Origin: Anniella stebbinsi
Taxonomy: Eukaryota; Chordata; Lepidosauria; Squamata; Anniellidae
DNA length: 64,000 nt
NCBI GenBank assembly: GCA_029215795.1
Contig: JARDYH010000004.1
Span: forward strand, 30,322,001-30,386,000
Reading direction: 5' to 3'
A program made the position numbers and the translations under genes. The notes beneath the pieces were generated by a model. That model had not been told where the DNA came from. It ran no database searches and saw only the letters and a program-made list of their open reading frames with translations. Positions 30,235-41,118 of the stretch are shown piece after piece (the stretch's first letter is position 1; every line of letters begins with the position of its first letter).

Positions 30235-32088
30235 AAAGGTGACAGCGCTGACACCTTGATTTAATTCCCAGCCGTCTGGCAATTTGTAGTTGGGGAAGGC
30301 CCGGACTTGTTGCTGGAAGGGAGGAGGACTCTGTGGCCAGTGACTTGTTAAATGGAAGCATTAGTTTGAATACAGATGTGAGGAGGGGTGAGAAGATGGG
30401 ATTTCCACTCCATAGAATTTATGGCCCGTTCTTTATCCCCACCTTGGGAGATGCGCATTCGAAGAAAAGAACATAAAAACCACCTCGGTCTCCGGAGTAC
30501 CCAGGGAAACCTCAGCACATTTCTGGGCCGCGCGGGTCTGGCGTTCCCTCTCCCTCTCTGTGAACCATGGATTTAATCACTCAGCTCCCAGACCTTTCTC
30601 CACCAGTCCTTTGTTGCTTTTATTAGGTCAACGGCACATCCCACCCCCTCCTTCATCATTCAGCTCATTCTATACACAACACCGCCACCACCACCACCCT
30701 TTATGCATCAGTGTCTCTTCAGACTGCACACTGGCTAGGAGGGGGAAATGCCCCTAACCTTTCTGTGCAGGGAGCAAAGGGAAGGGGTGTGAGGAGAAGG
30801 CTTCAGTGTGCAATTTGCTTCATCTATGAATGTGCAGTGGCAGGTTATTAATATTCATCAGGACTGAAGACTAGCAGGCAGAAAAAGACTGGGATAAATG
30901 GGTGCATTTGTGCAAAGGCCAGCCTGCAGGTTTTGCTGGAAACCCAGGGATTGGTTAAGGAATTTAAGTACTAATCCTGGCAGCCTGCACATGAAAATTG
31001 GGAGCAGGGTCCCCCACATTAAGCAGCCACACCAGGGCAATGCCAACAAGTAAATCTTATTCATTGTACTGCAGGCTAGGGAGACTGAATAAAATGTCCG
31101 GCCTCCCACCCATCTTCTTTCTACGCCTGTTGCCGTCAACCAATAAATTGCCTGATAATCTGAGTGTGACAGCACCACTCTAGCACCGAGCCAGAGTCCT
31201 TTGGGAGCATCCACACAGTTGGGTCAAGAAACTATTCTTTTATACAATGATTTCTGAGTTGCCTTTTGGCCCTGGAAGGGCACTTAACGTGACTTTAAAA
31301 TTTAGAGTTTGACAACATCACAGACAGCAATATTAAGTGTAAGGGGGAGGGGGAAACTCTTAAAAAATAAACAACAGCCTGTTTAACCCTGATCCAATTA
31401 ATTTTTTTTAAAAGGTGGGGTGCTATTTGCAACCTCTCATTTGAACATGTCTTCAAATGCAGCAAGAAAGTCAACCCTGTATTCTACAAACAGGGCTAAT
31501 TTTTACTAACATTAAATTCCCTGGATCTGGTGTCACTCTGCTTACATTTTGCATCCTCTGAAAGAAATGAGATATATTCCAGAGATTTCCTTCTTCACTT
31601 TCATGCGACTCAGCTCTATCTCTCCCTCTGTGCAAGCACAACTTCTTTTTAGATGAATGAATATCTTTTAATAAAAGAAACCTCCTGAAGTCAATGACTG
31701 GAAATTCCCACCATGTATTTCCCAAGGGATCGGCAGAATTTCAGGTACGCTAGTGAAATTCATTAGTGAATAGGATAAAAAAAAGTCACTCATCACATTA
31801 GAGCAGGCATAGCATTGTTACTAATGCCCAAACTACACATTATGCAAGAGATCCCTGATGGCATATCTGACTCTTGTTTCGTTTGGTGTTTTAAAACTGA
31901 GATGTTAGCATGGGTGGGGGCAGTGGGGGCAGTTAAGGTGGGAACTTGGGGCCAAAGTCAAGGGCCCCTGGGGACCAAGTGACCACCATGAGAGCAACAG
32001 GAGAAGAGAGCATCAGATCAGCTGAAGCAAACTCCATTTTATTTCTGTAACCATGATGACTGAAGTGAGTTTAAAATGCAAAGCTGCA

Positions 32089-32127
<39 letters not shown>

Positions 32128-32262
32128 GGGTTGGCAAACAGTTTTGTTATTATTGTTCCATCATACCAGGAATGCAAGAAGCATGGAATGGAATTCAGAG
32201 GGATGGGAGAAGAGCAGGGTTTGTTATGTAATATGCAAGACTGTCTAAAGGGAGGGCCTCAA
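30235..32262. other. Repeat-poor stretch, no gene recognised
   Basis: An (ATT)n microsatellite occupies about 32090-32128. The part 31225-31740 lacks repeat signatures and includes AT-rich, homeobox-site-like words (CCAATTAATT, GAATGAATATC), so it could hold a conserved non-coding element. Open frames are short. Confidence 0.4.
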
Positions 32263-32263
32263 A

Positions 32264-32340
32264 AGTGCGTTAAAGACACAATCCCATACATGTTTAGAAA
32301 GGAAAACAAAAGTCCTACAGTTCCCAGCATCCCCTAGCTG
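32264..32340. mobile_element. Half of a family E MITE
   Basis: AGACACAATCCCATACATG after TTAA, then AGTCCTACAGTTCCCAGCAT. The second arm is missing. Confidence 0.5.
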
Positions 32341-33363
32341 GGGTCAGAAATTATCTAGATCCCTCAGTTGCTGTTTGAAAAATACCCCCCCCCCCTTTAC
32401 AGGGCAAATAGCAAACTGGGGGATTTTGAGCAGGAAAACATTTCAGGGGAAAGGGTAAACCACCCCACTGCTGCTTTGAAGAAACTGGAAGCCCCCATGA
32501 TTGTCTCTTATTAAAAGAAGTCAGAGATCTCATCATATATAGTTTGGCCCCAAGAATGGGATCTGAGCATGTCTCCCCTCCCAGGTAGCGTTAGGAGAGT
32601 CACTATTCTCTGCACCCCAGCCAGATAGCAATACTGAGTGACCTTACAGGGCTGTTGTGATGATTGCTGGGATAATGTCTTTGAAGACTTTTAAACTCAA
32701 ATAGGGAGGGACATCTGCTGGGGTTCGTGATACAAACTGGGATGAATGGATCAGATTTTTTTACCAGTTTAATCTGTATAGGTATATCTCTTTGCCTGTT
32801 AAATAAGGGCTACACCTTTTCTTTTTCATCTTTTACTTTCAAAAGTGCCTGTGTCTTTAAAAACTGCCTGATAAGTGAAAAATTCAACAGGAGCAGCCTG
32901 GAATAGAGATCCAGTGTGGGAAAAAAGCTTTACCTGCTGAATTCCTGTCTGCTGCTGTTAAAGGCAGAGGCAAGATAAAGTGTTCGACTTACCAGGAAAT
33001 GGAAGATGATTTCTCTTCAGTCAGTGACATTCATGCTCCATAAGTGTGTTGGTTTTTAGGAGAGAGAGAGAGAGGGAGGTAATGTTCATGTTCTGAAGAA
33101 TCAGTCAAATCAGCTTGCTGTCTTTTCAGTGGGAGGCGTGGGGACTCAAAACTGTAAGCTGAAACCAGATACTCAGCTTGTTCTATATTGACACGTCTCC
33201 ACAGATTGTCACCAGCTGACAGATGGCCTCAAAGACAAATTACCAGAATCTAGCCTTGCTGTTTCTCTTGTTTGTGCTCAGCTTGATTGTTCATAATGCA
33301 GCTCTAGGGATATCCAGCAAAGATTACTAGAGAATTCTCATCCCCCCCCCCAGTAGTCCTTGG

Positions 33364-33403
<40 letters not shown>

Positions 33404-33587
33404 CATCAGTCACCGGCAGCACATCAAAAATGTTTTCAGAAACTGGGCCTACCAAAATACATCCACACCAACGTCCAGTAATCATACTTAAAGCATGTTC
33501 AGTAGTCAGGAAAATTCTAAATCAGTAAAAGGCAGCCCGTCATGTCCATCTAGAAAAACTGCCACGAGCAAGAAAAGGCGGATAAGA
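32341..33587. other. No gene recognised; one SINE-tail relic and one microsatellite
   Basis: ACCTTACAGGGCTGTTGTGA near 32642 is the common SINE body phrase. (ATC)n spans about 33364-33403. The rest is unassigned. Confidence 0.4.
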
Positions 33588-33740
33588 ACATAAGAAGAGC
33601 CCTGTTGGATCAGACCAAGGGTCCATCTACTCCAGCACTCTGTTCACACAATGGCCAACCAGTTGTTGACCAGGAACCCACAAGCAGGACACAGGTACAG
33701 CAGCACCCTCCTGCCTATGTTCCCCAGCACAGACAGATTT
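33588..33740 (-). mobile_element. CR1 LINE 3' end
   Basis: Read on the plus strand: GAACATAAGAAGAGCCCTGT, GATCAGACCAAGGGTCCATC, CACACAATGGCCAACCAG and AACCCACAAGCAGGACAC. This is the complement of the usual CR1 3' end and it carries the extreme 3' terminus. Confidence 0.8.
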
Positions 33741-33768
33741 TATTTTTATTTTCCCTATAAGACTAGAA

Positions 33769-33840
33769 CTGGCCTCCCCAACCTGGTACCCTCCAGATGT
33801 GTTGGACTACAACTCCCATAATCCCCAGCCAGCGTGGCCA
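33769..33840. mobile_element. Half of a family D MITE
   Basis: CTGGCCTCCCCAACCTGGTA followed by GTTGGACTACAACTCCCATA is the left arm of the palindromic hAT-type family. Confidence 0.6.
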
Positions 33841-34677
33841 TTTATAGCTGTCCTGTGGAATGCTTGTAAGTAACCATCACATGGTAAGTGGTTACTTATA
33901 GCTACCCTCTCTCTACCAGTGTCACAGAACAGTACATCCAATTGGAGTTCGCAGCTGTCCAGGATTTAATGAGTCTGCCAGAAAAGGAGGAAGTCAACCC
34001 AGTAGAAGTTTGCTGCCACAGTTTCCGTATTTTCCTGCATTCTAAGATAATTGTATCCTTCAGCTGATGGCACTCTATACATGCTCTAAAGCACTGTTCT
34101 TACCCTGATTTTTGAAAGAGCTGCTTCCTGTCAAAAGAGAAAGTACACACAATCTTTGTTCCATTCAGGAAGAAGCCACTCTGTACATGTTGTGAAAGCC
34201 TTTGTCAAAGGTGTGATAAAATTTGCCAACAAAAAGGAGGCAAAGATACGTCAAATTTCTCTTTAAGAGACTTCCCTCTTTTGCTTGAGGAGCAAGAGAC
34301 ATCTAGTGGGCAAACATGTCAACTGCTGTGAAACAAAATAATTCAGGCTGCAGAACTGCGGTGAATATTCATCTCACTCCGAGACTGGCTGTTCAGGTTA
34401 CATTTTGAATGACACCGGAAGAGTGTGCTTGCAAGTCACTGCTGTGGCTGAAAATACACACCAATGCAGCACGAGACATGAAGCATAATGCGGCTCGTGG
34501 CAGTGACGTGAACTTCACACTTCCTGATTTCCCACCTCTTCAATGCAGGTGCCACTGGCTCAGTCAACTTCAAAATCTGGGGAGGGATTTTTTTTAAAAA
34601 TATATTGTTAAAAATTCTTTACAAATAAAAAGTTTAGAATGCTTCCAAGGTTACATTTTCATTACATTACAGTGACC
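33841..34677. other. No gene recognised
   Basis: GCCATTTATAGCTGTCC... to about 34670 shows neither repeat family nor exon. A pair of TAAGTGGTTACTTA / GTAAGTAACC words around 33865-33900 forms a weak hairpin. Confidence 0.35.
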
Positions 34678-34748
34678 ATGCTGGCAGAGGATGATGGGAA
34701 TTGTAGTCCCATCCAACACATCTGGGGGCAGTAGATTGGGGGAGGCTG
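34678..34748. mobile_element. Half of a family D MITE
   Basis: GATGATGGGAATTGTAGTCC and CAACACATCTGGGGGC are followed by GATTGGGGGAGGCTG, the right arm and end of the family. Confidence 0.55.
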
Positions 34749-34897
34749 ATATAGATGGTTATTTCAAGGGGGTTATAAATGGGGGCACGGATTGCCCCAA
34801 ACCCAAATCCAGCAGTCTGAAAACCTTCACTGATTTTAGTCTCATGACTTCTTGGGGACCTGATTTGACTCCCAGAATCATTACTATTGTCACCATC

Positions 34898-34952
34898 TCC
34901 TCCTCCTCCTCCTCCTCCTCCTCCTGCTGCTGCTGCTGCTGCTGCTGCTACT
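34898..34952. repeat. Compound (TCC)n(TGC)n microsatellite
   Basis: A TCC run followed directly by TGC repeats. In one frame it reads as poly-Ser then poly-Cys, which explains a spurious frame here. Confidence 0.9.
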
Positions 34953-35624
34953 GCTTTTCAAGGGCCCTAATCTTGCTCGCTTTTGCTGAGAATTGAATAG
35001 TTAGCAGGGCACCGCATGATGGGGCCATTGAATTGCAAGCCAGGCACCACTGCAGCTGACAGCTCATGCACTGAGATTGAAAGAACACCTCTTCTGGCCT
35101 GGATGTGATTGACCTGGGTTTGCTCTGGAGGAGTTACGGGAGGGTAAGAAGAACTGAAGCACGGTTGACCCCTTTCCCAGCCTCTTCATCCCTCCCCCAA
35201 GTCTTGCTGTAGGTCTTCCTTTTTTGTACTGGAGGAGTGGCTTGCTGACTTGACAAGGGGTCAATTCCCAGTTGCAGCCCACAGGCCTTTCAGGCCTTGC
35301 CTTGTACTTGTCACAGCTCTGGCTAGACTACAGTGGCACCTTCCTACCCCAATCCCCTTCCCTTGTCGATTGCTTACACACTGCAATTAAAAACAAAACA
35401 GTGCTGAGCTCAGAATAGAGGTGAGGATGTAGATCTGGTTCTGCTGGTAGATCTCTGGGTGATTTGCAACAAATTGGAAAGGATTTTGAACTCCACGTTA
35501 TTTTATAACAGCAGCAACAGAATGACCCCCACACACATACACACACCCTGCCCCGCTGCCCTAAACAATGCTGCTAAAATGAAGCTAGGCGGTCACCAGG
35601 AGTGGATTTTTGTATGGAAGGACT
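34953..35624. other. No gene recognised
   Basis: Short frames only and no repeat identified. Confidence 0.35.
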
Positions 35625-35935
35625 ATGAGCTCCTTCACACGGCACATGGTTAAACTATGGAATTTGCTGCTTCAAGATGTAGTGATGGCCACCAATTTGG
35701 ATGGCTTTAAAAGGAGGTGGATAAACTGGAGGGGAAGGCTATCAATGGCTACTAGTCCTGATGGCTATGTGCTACCTCCAGTATCCAAGGCAGTAAGCCT
35801 ATATACACCAGTTGCTGGGGAATTGTGCGTTCCTGGACGACAGCTGGTTGGCCACTTTTTAAACCGAATGCTGGACTAGATGGACCCTTGGTCTGATACA
35901 GCATTGCTCTTCCTATGTTCTCTGTTCACTTCTGG
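35625..35935 (+). mobile_element. CR1 LINE 3' end
   Basis: It has TATGGAATTTGCTGCTTCAA, AGATGTAGTGATGGCCACCA, TGGCTACTAGTCCTGATGGC and the terminal CTGGACTAGATGGACCCTTG with CTTCCTATGTTCTCTG. It is nearly complete over its last 310 bases and has a short internal change near 35815-35850. Confidence 0.8.
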
Positions 35936-36520
35936 GTCTTGAAATAAATTCCAAGATGTAGAATCTTTGATTCTAAGTTTGTCTATTGCAGTGGGCAATG
36001 AGCAGTGGATCCCGTTGTTTTTTTAAAAAAATAAGCACCAAGTAGATCCCGCTGTCCTAGGTTGTGTGGAACAAAAGAGATTGATACACATCATAAGATC
36101 AACCAGTATGTTAAAAGCAAGAAGATCACTGGCATTCGGATGACCCAAAAGCCAGATTCACAGAATTCTCTGAGGCCCAGACAAACAAAGCATCAAGTTG
36201 AAATGAATGAATGGAAAAAAAAAGGTGTAAAAAAGGCCTGTCTAAATGTGCATAGGATTGCACCCTAAGTGAGTAAGTAATACTTTCCTCAAGAAGCTGC
36301 AGGAACATGAAATCAAGGACATGTGCTTATTTGTATTGCAACATGTTTGGGCATTCAACCAAAAATACTACATTGAAGAAATGGAAGAAAAGAAAGGAAA
36401 TCATGTCATTTTAAAATGAAGGTTTTTTTTGGGGGGGAGAGGGGGGTTATGAATAAATAATCAAAATGAGTTAGAAACAAAATGTTGTTTAATGTAAGTA
36501 AATAATGAATAATTCTCTTA
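35936..36520. other. No gene; one MITE terminus
   Basis: A family E right end, ATGTGCATAGGATTGCACCC followed by TAA, lies at 36247-36269. Its left half was not found. The remainder is unassigned, with a T/G run near 36423-36447. Confidence 0.4.
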
Positions 36521-36647
36521 AGACATAATCCTATGTGTGTTTAGTGAGAAAAATCCCTACAATTCCCAGCATTCACTAGCCAGCATGGCTAGCTGAGAAA
36601 TGCTGTTGTAGGACTTTTTCTGTCTAAACATGCATAGGACTGTGCTC
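36521..36647. mobile_element. Palindromic TWA-flanked MITE (family E), complete
   Basis: AGACATAATCCTATGTGTG at the left, TGCATAGGACTGTGCTC at the right, and TTA at 36518-36520 and 36648-36650. The inner arm has CCTACAATTCCCAGCATTC. Confidence 0.7.
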
Positions 36648-36711
36648 TTAAATACTTTTTCTCACCTTAAACTCAGGGGAGGATTGGGGGCGCCAAGAGA
36701 AAGGTGCAGAC

Positions 36712-36838
36712 TGAGTTCAGACAACATGATAAATATCGGTGGTTTAAATAGTCGCCGGTTGGTTATTTAACCCACTGGGTTATAGTGTTGTGTGGAGGGA
36801 GTTTTTTAACCAATGGTTGGTTATTTGGCCAAAATAAG
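36712..36838. mobile_element. Palindromic MITE, family F, partial
   Basis: GAGTTCAGACAACATGATAA at the left and a GGTTATTTAACCCACTGGGT core. The right terminus is eroded. Confidence 0.4.
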
Positions 36839-38023
36839 GTAGAATGTTAAATAAATAAATAAATAAATAAAGTATTAATTCTGCACATGCAGATGAGGTA
36901 GCCCAGTCTAAATGAGATGCTGAGCACATGGAACGTTGGATAGTTTTGTTCTCTCTGTCTCTGTCTCTCTCTCTTTACATATCCATCATCATGTTAAAAA
37001 CAGGCCATAATTCTTAAGATAGGACCAATTCAGTTTTGAGGTCACCCTTCAATGAACTTAAACTTTACTGGTTTCCCAAAGACAGCCTATTACCTTCCAC
37101 TCCATCTCCCCTTTTCCACAACTTCTCCTGACCATGCCCACAAAATGACTGAGGAGAAATGGTCCAGATAGATGGACAGAGTCACAGACATGTAGGGCGT
37201 TTGTAGAGAAGACTGTACATTAAGGTCCTTTGCATTTCTGTTACACCAGGTAAAAATCGGTCCAGCTGATCCTTTGGTAACCAGCCACATTACAAGGATG
37301 CCTCCCTTAAATCTGTCAGCCACTAAAGATCCTGCTGATTAAACTCTTTCTGGGCAACACTGTTCACACCCTTTCCATCATCACAATGTTCCTTGACAAC
37401 ACTATCATTCTCCTTAAGTGTACATTATAGATGCTATATAAAAATAAAATGTGTCTTTACTGATGATACAAAATTCTAGTCTTAAAACGTAATTGATGAC
37501 AATGCCATAAATTGTGAAAGCCGGCATGGCTTTTTTCTTTTTTGCTAACTCATGAGAAAAATCCATGGTTCAGAAATCTTGCCGATGGATTATTAGCCAC
37601 GATAGTTCTCCTGAAAAACTGTGAGAGAATTTTTCTTTTCTTAACTTGCTCATAGCAGCCATTGCTTTATTAATTTCCCCCCAGCCATCTGTATTGTACT
37701 TCCAGCTGGCTTTTTGGGAACTGAAATAATTAAAAAGCTCCATTCCCTACCCCAAGGGTTCTCAAACTTTCTGCCCAACCACAAAATGGCAGTGCAGGGA
37801 CAGGGGTAGTCACACGATGGCGGCAGATGAAGGTGATGCTTAGAATGATCCTTTTCTCTAGATATGTAACCCCTCTTTGGAAATTTCAAGGTTCTTTGCA
37901 CAGTAGTTTCCTTGTGGCAGGAAATTCCATAGTTCATTTCCCTCATCAACTCTGGAGGTGCCATGACTTAGCCTCTCCTCCCATTTTAGACTGTGCCAGA
38001 AGCTCTAAATGAAGAAGACTTTG
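36839..38023. other. No gene recognised; microsatellites
   Basis: (AAAT)n at 36849-36870 and (TC)n at about 36951-36975. No repeat family or exon is seen in 37000-38020. Confidence 0.4.
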
Positions 38024-38206
38024 GTCCTGTTCAGATGTCACACTAAGCCATGATGGTTAAGTGTTTAACCATGACGGCTTAACAAGTCATGTGTAGGCCA
38101 TTTTCTCTAACCATGATAGCTACATAACCACGGTTTAACCACCACTAAGCACACATTGCAATGAGTTAGTGGCCCTAACCAGCATATCGTCTGTTCACCC
38201 CTCCCA
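38024..38206. mobile_element. Palindromic MITE, family F
   Basis: GGTCCTGTTCAGATGTCACA with AAGCCATGATGGTTAAG at the left. CATATCGTCTGTTCACCCC is the eroded right end. It aligns in order with 13727-13923. Confidence 0.5.
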
Positions 38207-38603
38207 TATTTCATTTTATTTCCACCTGCCTACATGCCTCTCAAGGTATTTGTACTCATCCCCTGTCATTTATTCTCCCCTTCTTGTTTCACCCTTAACT
38301 TTACCCCTCCCTCCTGCTGCTTTTAAATTCACTTCCTCCTAAAACAGCTCTTCTCTACTTCTCTATTTCCAGCTGTTTAGTATTAATCTATTTATTATAT
38401 TGATACCCCACTTTCCCCCCCTCCAAGCAATGCAAGACAGCTTACATAGTCCTCCTTCTCTCCATTTTATCCTCACAGTAACCCTGGGAGGTAGGCAGCG
38501 CCGTGCAGAGCTGGTAATATGCCCGGGCCAGATGGGAAGTGTGTGCCCCCCCACATTTCAAACTGCTCATTAAGTATTTTTTAATGTTTTCTTTAATGCC
38601 CAC

Positions 38604-39813
38604 TAGGGGTGTGCACAGACCCCCCGGATCGGATCGGGACCCGGATCGGGACCTCCAATTATGTCACGGATCGGTTCGGACAAAATCGGAGGGCCCCCGG
38701 ACCGGATTGAGTATGATCCCGATCCAAAAATCGGAAATGTTTGGATCGGCCGCCATTTTTTTCCCCATAGACTTGCATTGCAATGCAAGTCTATGAGGAA
38801 AAAATGGCGGCGGGTGGGTGAGGGGGGGCCTAATTCCCTCCCCCCCCCGGGGCCGTCCGCTGTGGACGGCCCCGGCAGGTAAGCCTCCTCCCCCGCGCTC
38901 CCTACCCCCCCTGGGGCCGTCCGCTTCAATCCACTGGTGCCCGCGGGCGCAAGCGGATAGAAGCGGACGGCTCCGGGGGGGGGGTAAGCCCCCTTCCCCG
39001 CCACTGCTTACCTTTTAGGGCCGTTTGCTCCCGTCCGGCGCCAGCGGCTACCGCCAGCCGGCTTTGTGGCTTGCTCTCGAGTAGCGCGACGGGTGATCAC
39101 CCGGCGCGCCACCCTGGAGCAGGCCGCGGAGCCCGCTGGTAGTAGCCGCCGGCGCCGGACGGGAGCGGACGGGCCGGAAAGGTAAGGGCCCCCCTCCCCC
39201 CCTCCGCGCGCCCCCTCCTCCCCTCCACGCACCCCCTGCTTACCTTCCCGGCCCGTCCGCTCCCGTCCGGCGCCGGCGGCTACTACCAGAGGGCTCCGTG
39301 GCCTGCTCTCGAGTAGCGCGCCGGGTGATGACATCACCCGGCGCGCCACCCTGGAGCAGGCCGCAGAGCCCGCTGGTAGTAGCCGCCGGCGCCGGACGGG
39401 AGCGGACGGGCCGGAAAGGTAAGGGCCCCCCTCCCCCCCTCTGCGCGCCCCCTCCTCCCCTCCACGCACCCCCTGCTTACCTTCCCGGCCCGTCCGCTCC
39501 CGTCCGGCGCCGGCGGCTACTACCAGCGGGCTCTGCGGCCTGCTCTCGAGTAGCGCGCCGGGTGATGACATCACCCGGCGCGCCACCCTGGAGCAGGCCG
39601 CGGAGCCCGCTGGTAGTAGCCGCCGGCGCCGGACGGGAGCGGATGGGCCGGGAAGGTAAGGGCCCCCCTCCCCCCCCCCCGCTGTCCACTTTCGGATCGG
39701 TTCGGACTGGATCGGCGGATCCAGCTGTTGGATCGGAAATCGGATAATTTATCCGATTTCCCACTGGACCGGACTCGGATCGTGGATCGGGTCCGATCCA
39801 GTGCACATCCCTA
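38604..39813. mobile_element. GC-rich hAT-like element, family B (copy B2, 1,210 bp)
   Basis: The ends are TAGGGGTGTGCAC and, on the minus strand, TAGGGATGTGCAC. The TSD ATGCCCAC is perfect (38596-38603 and 39814-39821). Both subterminal zones are dense in GGATCGG / CCGATCC. At 38750-38815 there is a near-perfect hairpin centred on GCATTGCAATGC, whose right arm ends AAAATGGCGGC, a YY1-like word. CAGGTAAG is at 38876. From about 39010 to 39660 come repeated GC-rich palindromic units. Open frames of up to 192 residues on both strands follow from GC content and lack domains. Confidence 0.8.
39010..39660. repeat. Tandem palindromic units with 237-bp period inside B2
   Basis: GGTAAGGGCCCCCCTCCCCC recurs at 39181, 39418 and 39655, an exact 237-base spacing. 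Each unit is an inverted repeat centred on GTGATGACATCACC, with arms containing CGGGCGCGCC-like, CTCGAGTAGCGCG and GGTAGTAGCCGCCGGCGCCG words. A partial unit precedes the first full one. CpG is abundant. Confidence 0.85.
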
Positions 39814-40790
39814 ATGCCCACCAACATGTCCATTCTACATAACACCTTCATATTAAACCTGTTCTACAACACCTTAATGCTCAATCAGAAATTAACATTT
39901 ATTTTTAGTGCTGTACAAATAGAAGCAACAACAACAGAACAGTCCTTCATCATTATCAAACATCATCATCATCACCCTCACGGTATCATCATCAGTATTA
40001 TTAATAACTATCATCATTACCTCACCCTCTGCTCCAGAGATTATATGCCATGGGGAAGATTGAGGAAAGAGATGCAGTAAGGACAACCATTGCAACTTAG
40101 GCACATATATCCCTGCCCCACATGCGGCATGGCCTTCTGGAGTTTGTAGTCTGACCGTGGTATTTATGACAGATGGCTTCTGTGCTGTTTCCGCAAGGTG
40201 GGCTCCTAGCTTCTTGATGGGCTGCTTACGCTATGGAAGCAGTAGCATAAACTGGGGGGACCTAATTGTCGGAGTGCCCCCTCAAAATCGTGGGCCCCGG
40301 GCCAAATGACCCCACTGGGCCCCCCTCTGCCCTGCCTTGGAGGTAGGTTAGGCTGAGAATCAGTGACTGACCCAAAGTCACCCAGTGAGCTTCATGGGCA
40401 AGAGGGGACTAAAACCTGGATCTCCTGAGTCCCAGACCAACACTTTAACCACTGCACTATGCTGGATCCCTTACTGACCTTTATCTCTCTAATTTCCTTC
40501 AAAGCTCCCTCTGAATCTTTTCACTCAGAGTAGGGAGCCCCTCCCTTTCTCCCCCACAAGCGTCTCCGAATTTAACAGAATGTTTAATCTCCCAATGGAA
40601 TTGATGGTCCCTATTATGAAATACCTATAAATAAAGCACATGCTGAATTTCGCAGTCAGCAACATTTACTATGTCGTTATGGGGATAACAGAAGGGCAAT
40701 GGCATCTAGGCATAGTGTGTCAATGTGAATGGATTTGCATGCATGTGCACTAGAATACGATGTGCACACAAACATAAACACACACACTAT

Positions 40791-41110
40791 TAGGGTGGCC
40801 ATATGAAAAGAAGGACAAGGCTTCTATATCTTTAACAGTTGGATAGAAAAGGGAATTTCAGCAGGTGTCATTTGTATGCATGCAGCACCTGGTGAAATCT
40901 CCTCTTCATCACAACAGTTAAAGCTGCAAGAGCCCTGCCCTCTTTTGTATCTGGTCACTCTATCTATATTCCTGCAGCTTTAACTGTTGTGATGAAGAGG
41001 GAATTTCACCAGGTGCTGCATGAATACAAATGACACCTGCTGAAATCCCCTTCTCTATACAACTGTTAAAGATACAGGAGCCCTATCCTCCTTTGCATAC
41101 GGTCACCCTA
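40791..41110. mobile_element. Palindromic hAT-type MITE, family A (A3)
   Basis: TAGGGTGGCCATATG and the minus-strand TAGGGTGACCGTATG ends. The TSD CACACTAT is perfect (40783-40790 and 41111-41118). It belongs to a subtype with GCATGCAGCACCTGGTGAAA in the arms. Confidence 0.88.
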
Positions 41111-41118
41111 CACACTAT

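Larger units (their letters stand above)
38496..40339. mobile_element. hAT-like element, family C (second copy), with family B inside
   Basis: The ends are CAGCGCCGTGCAGAG and, on the minus strand, CAAGGCAGGGCAGAG. The TSD GAGGTAGG is perfect. Without its 1.2-kb insertion it is about 626 bp and follows the copy at 1984-2628 phrase by phrase (ATGTCCATTCTACAT, ATGCCATGGGGAAGATTGAG, CCGGGCCAAATGACCCCAC). No transposase. Confidence 0.85.
38395..40472 (-). mobile_element. Sauria/Squam-type SINE split by a nested hAT-like element
   Basis: The minus-strand SINE is in two parts. 38395-38495 holds the 3' portion (CATTTTATCCTCACAGTAAC). 40340-40472 holds the body and head (CCAAAGTCACCCAGTGAGCT, AACCTGGATCTCCTGAGTCC, TTTAACCACTGCACTATGCT). 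The 8-bp GAGGTAGG at 38488-38495 and 40340-40347 is the duplicated target of the element between. This SINE is therefore the oldest of three nested layers. Confidence 0.8.

Noticed and set aside
32053..32337. Frame with poly-Leu, resembling a signal peptide
   Set aside because: The Leu run is an (ATT)n microsatellite read in one frame, and the rest covers half of a MITE.
34691..34996. Ser/Cys-rich frame
   Set aside because: Produced by the (TCC)n(TGC)n microsatellite.
36521..36647. piggyBac element with TTAA target
   Set aside because: TTAA fits here and near 32260, but the copies at 3072 and 19352 have only TAA or TTA at both sides. A 3-bp TWA and GG-initial ends fit PIF/Harbinger better.
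39008..39586. 192-residue minus-strand frame, Arg/Gly/Pro-rich with internal repeats
   Set aside because: It follows the 237-bp palindromic units of a GC-rich transposon. Frames of similar length exist on the other strand, and no domain is seen.
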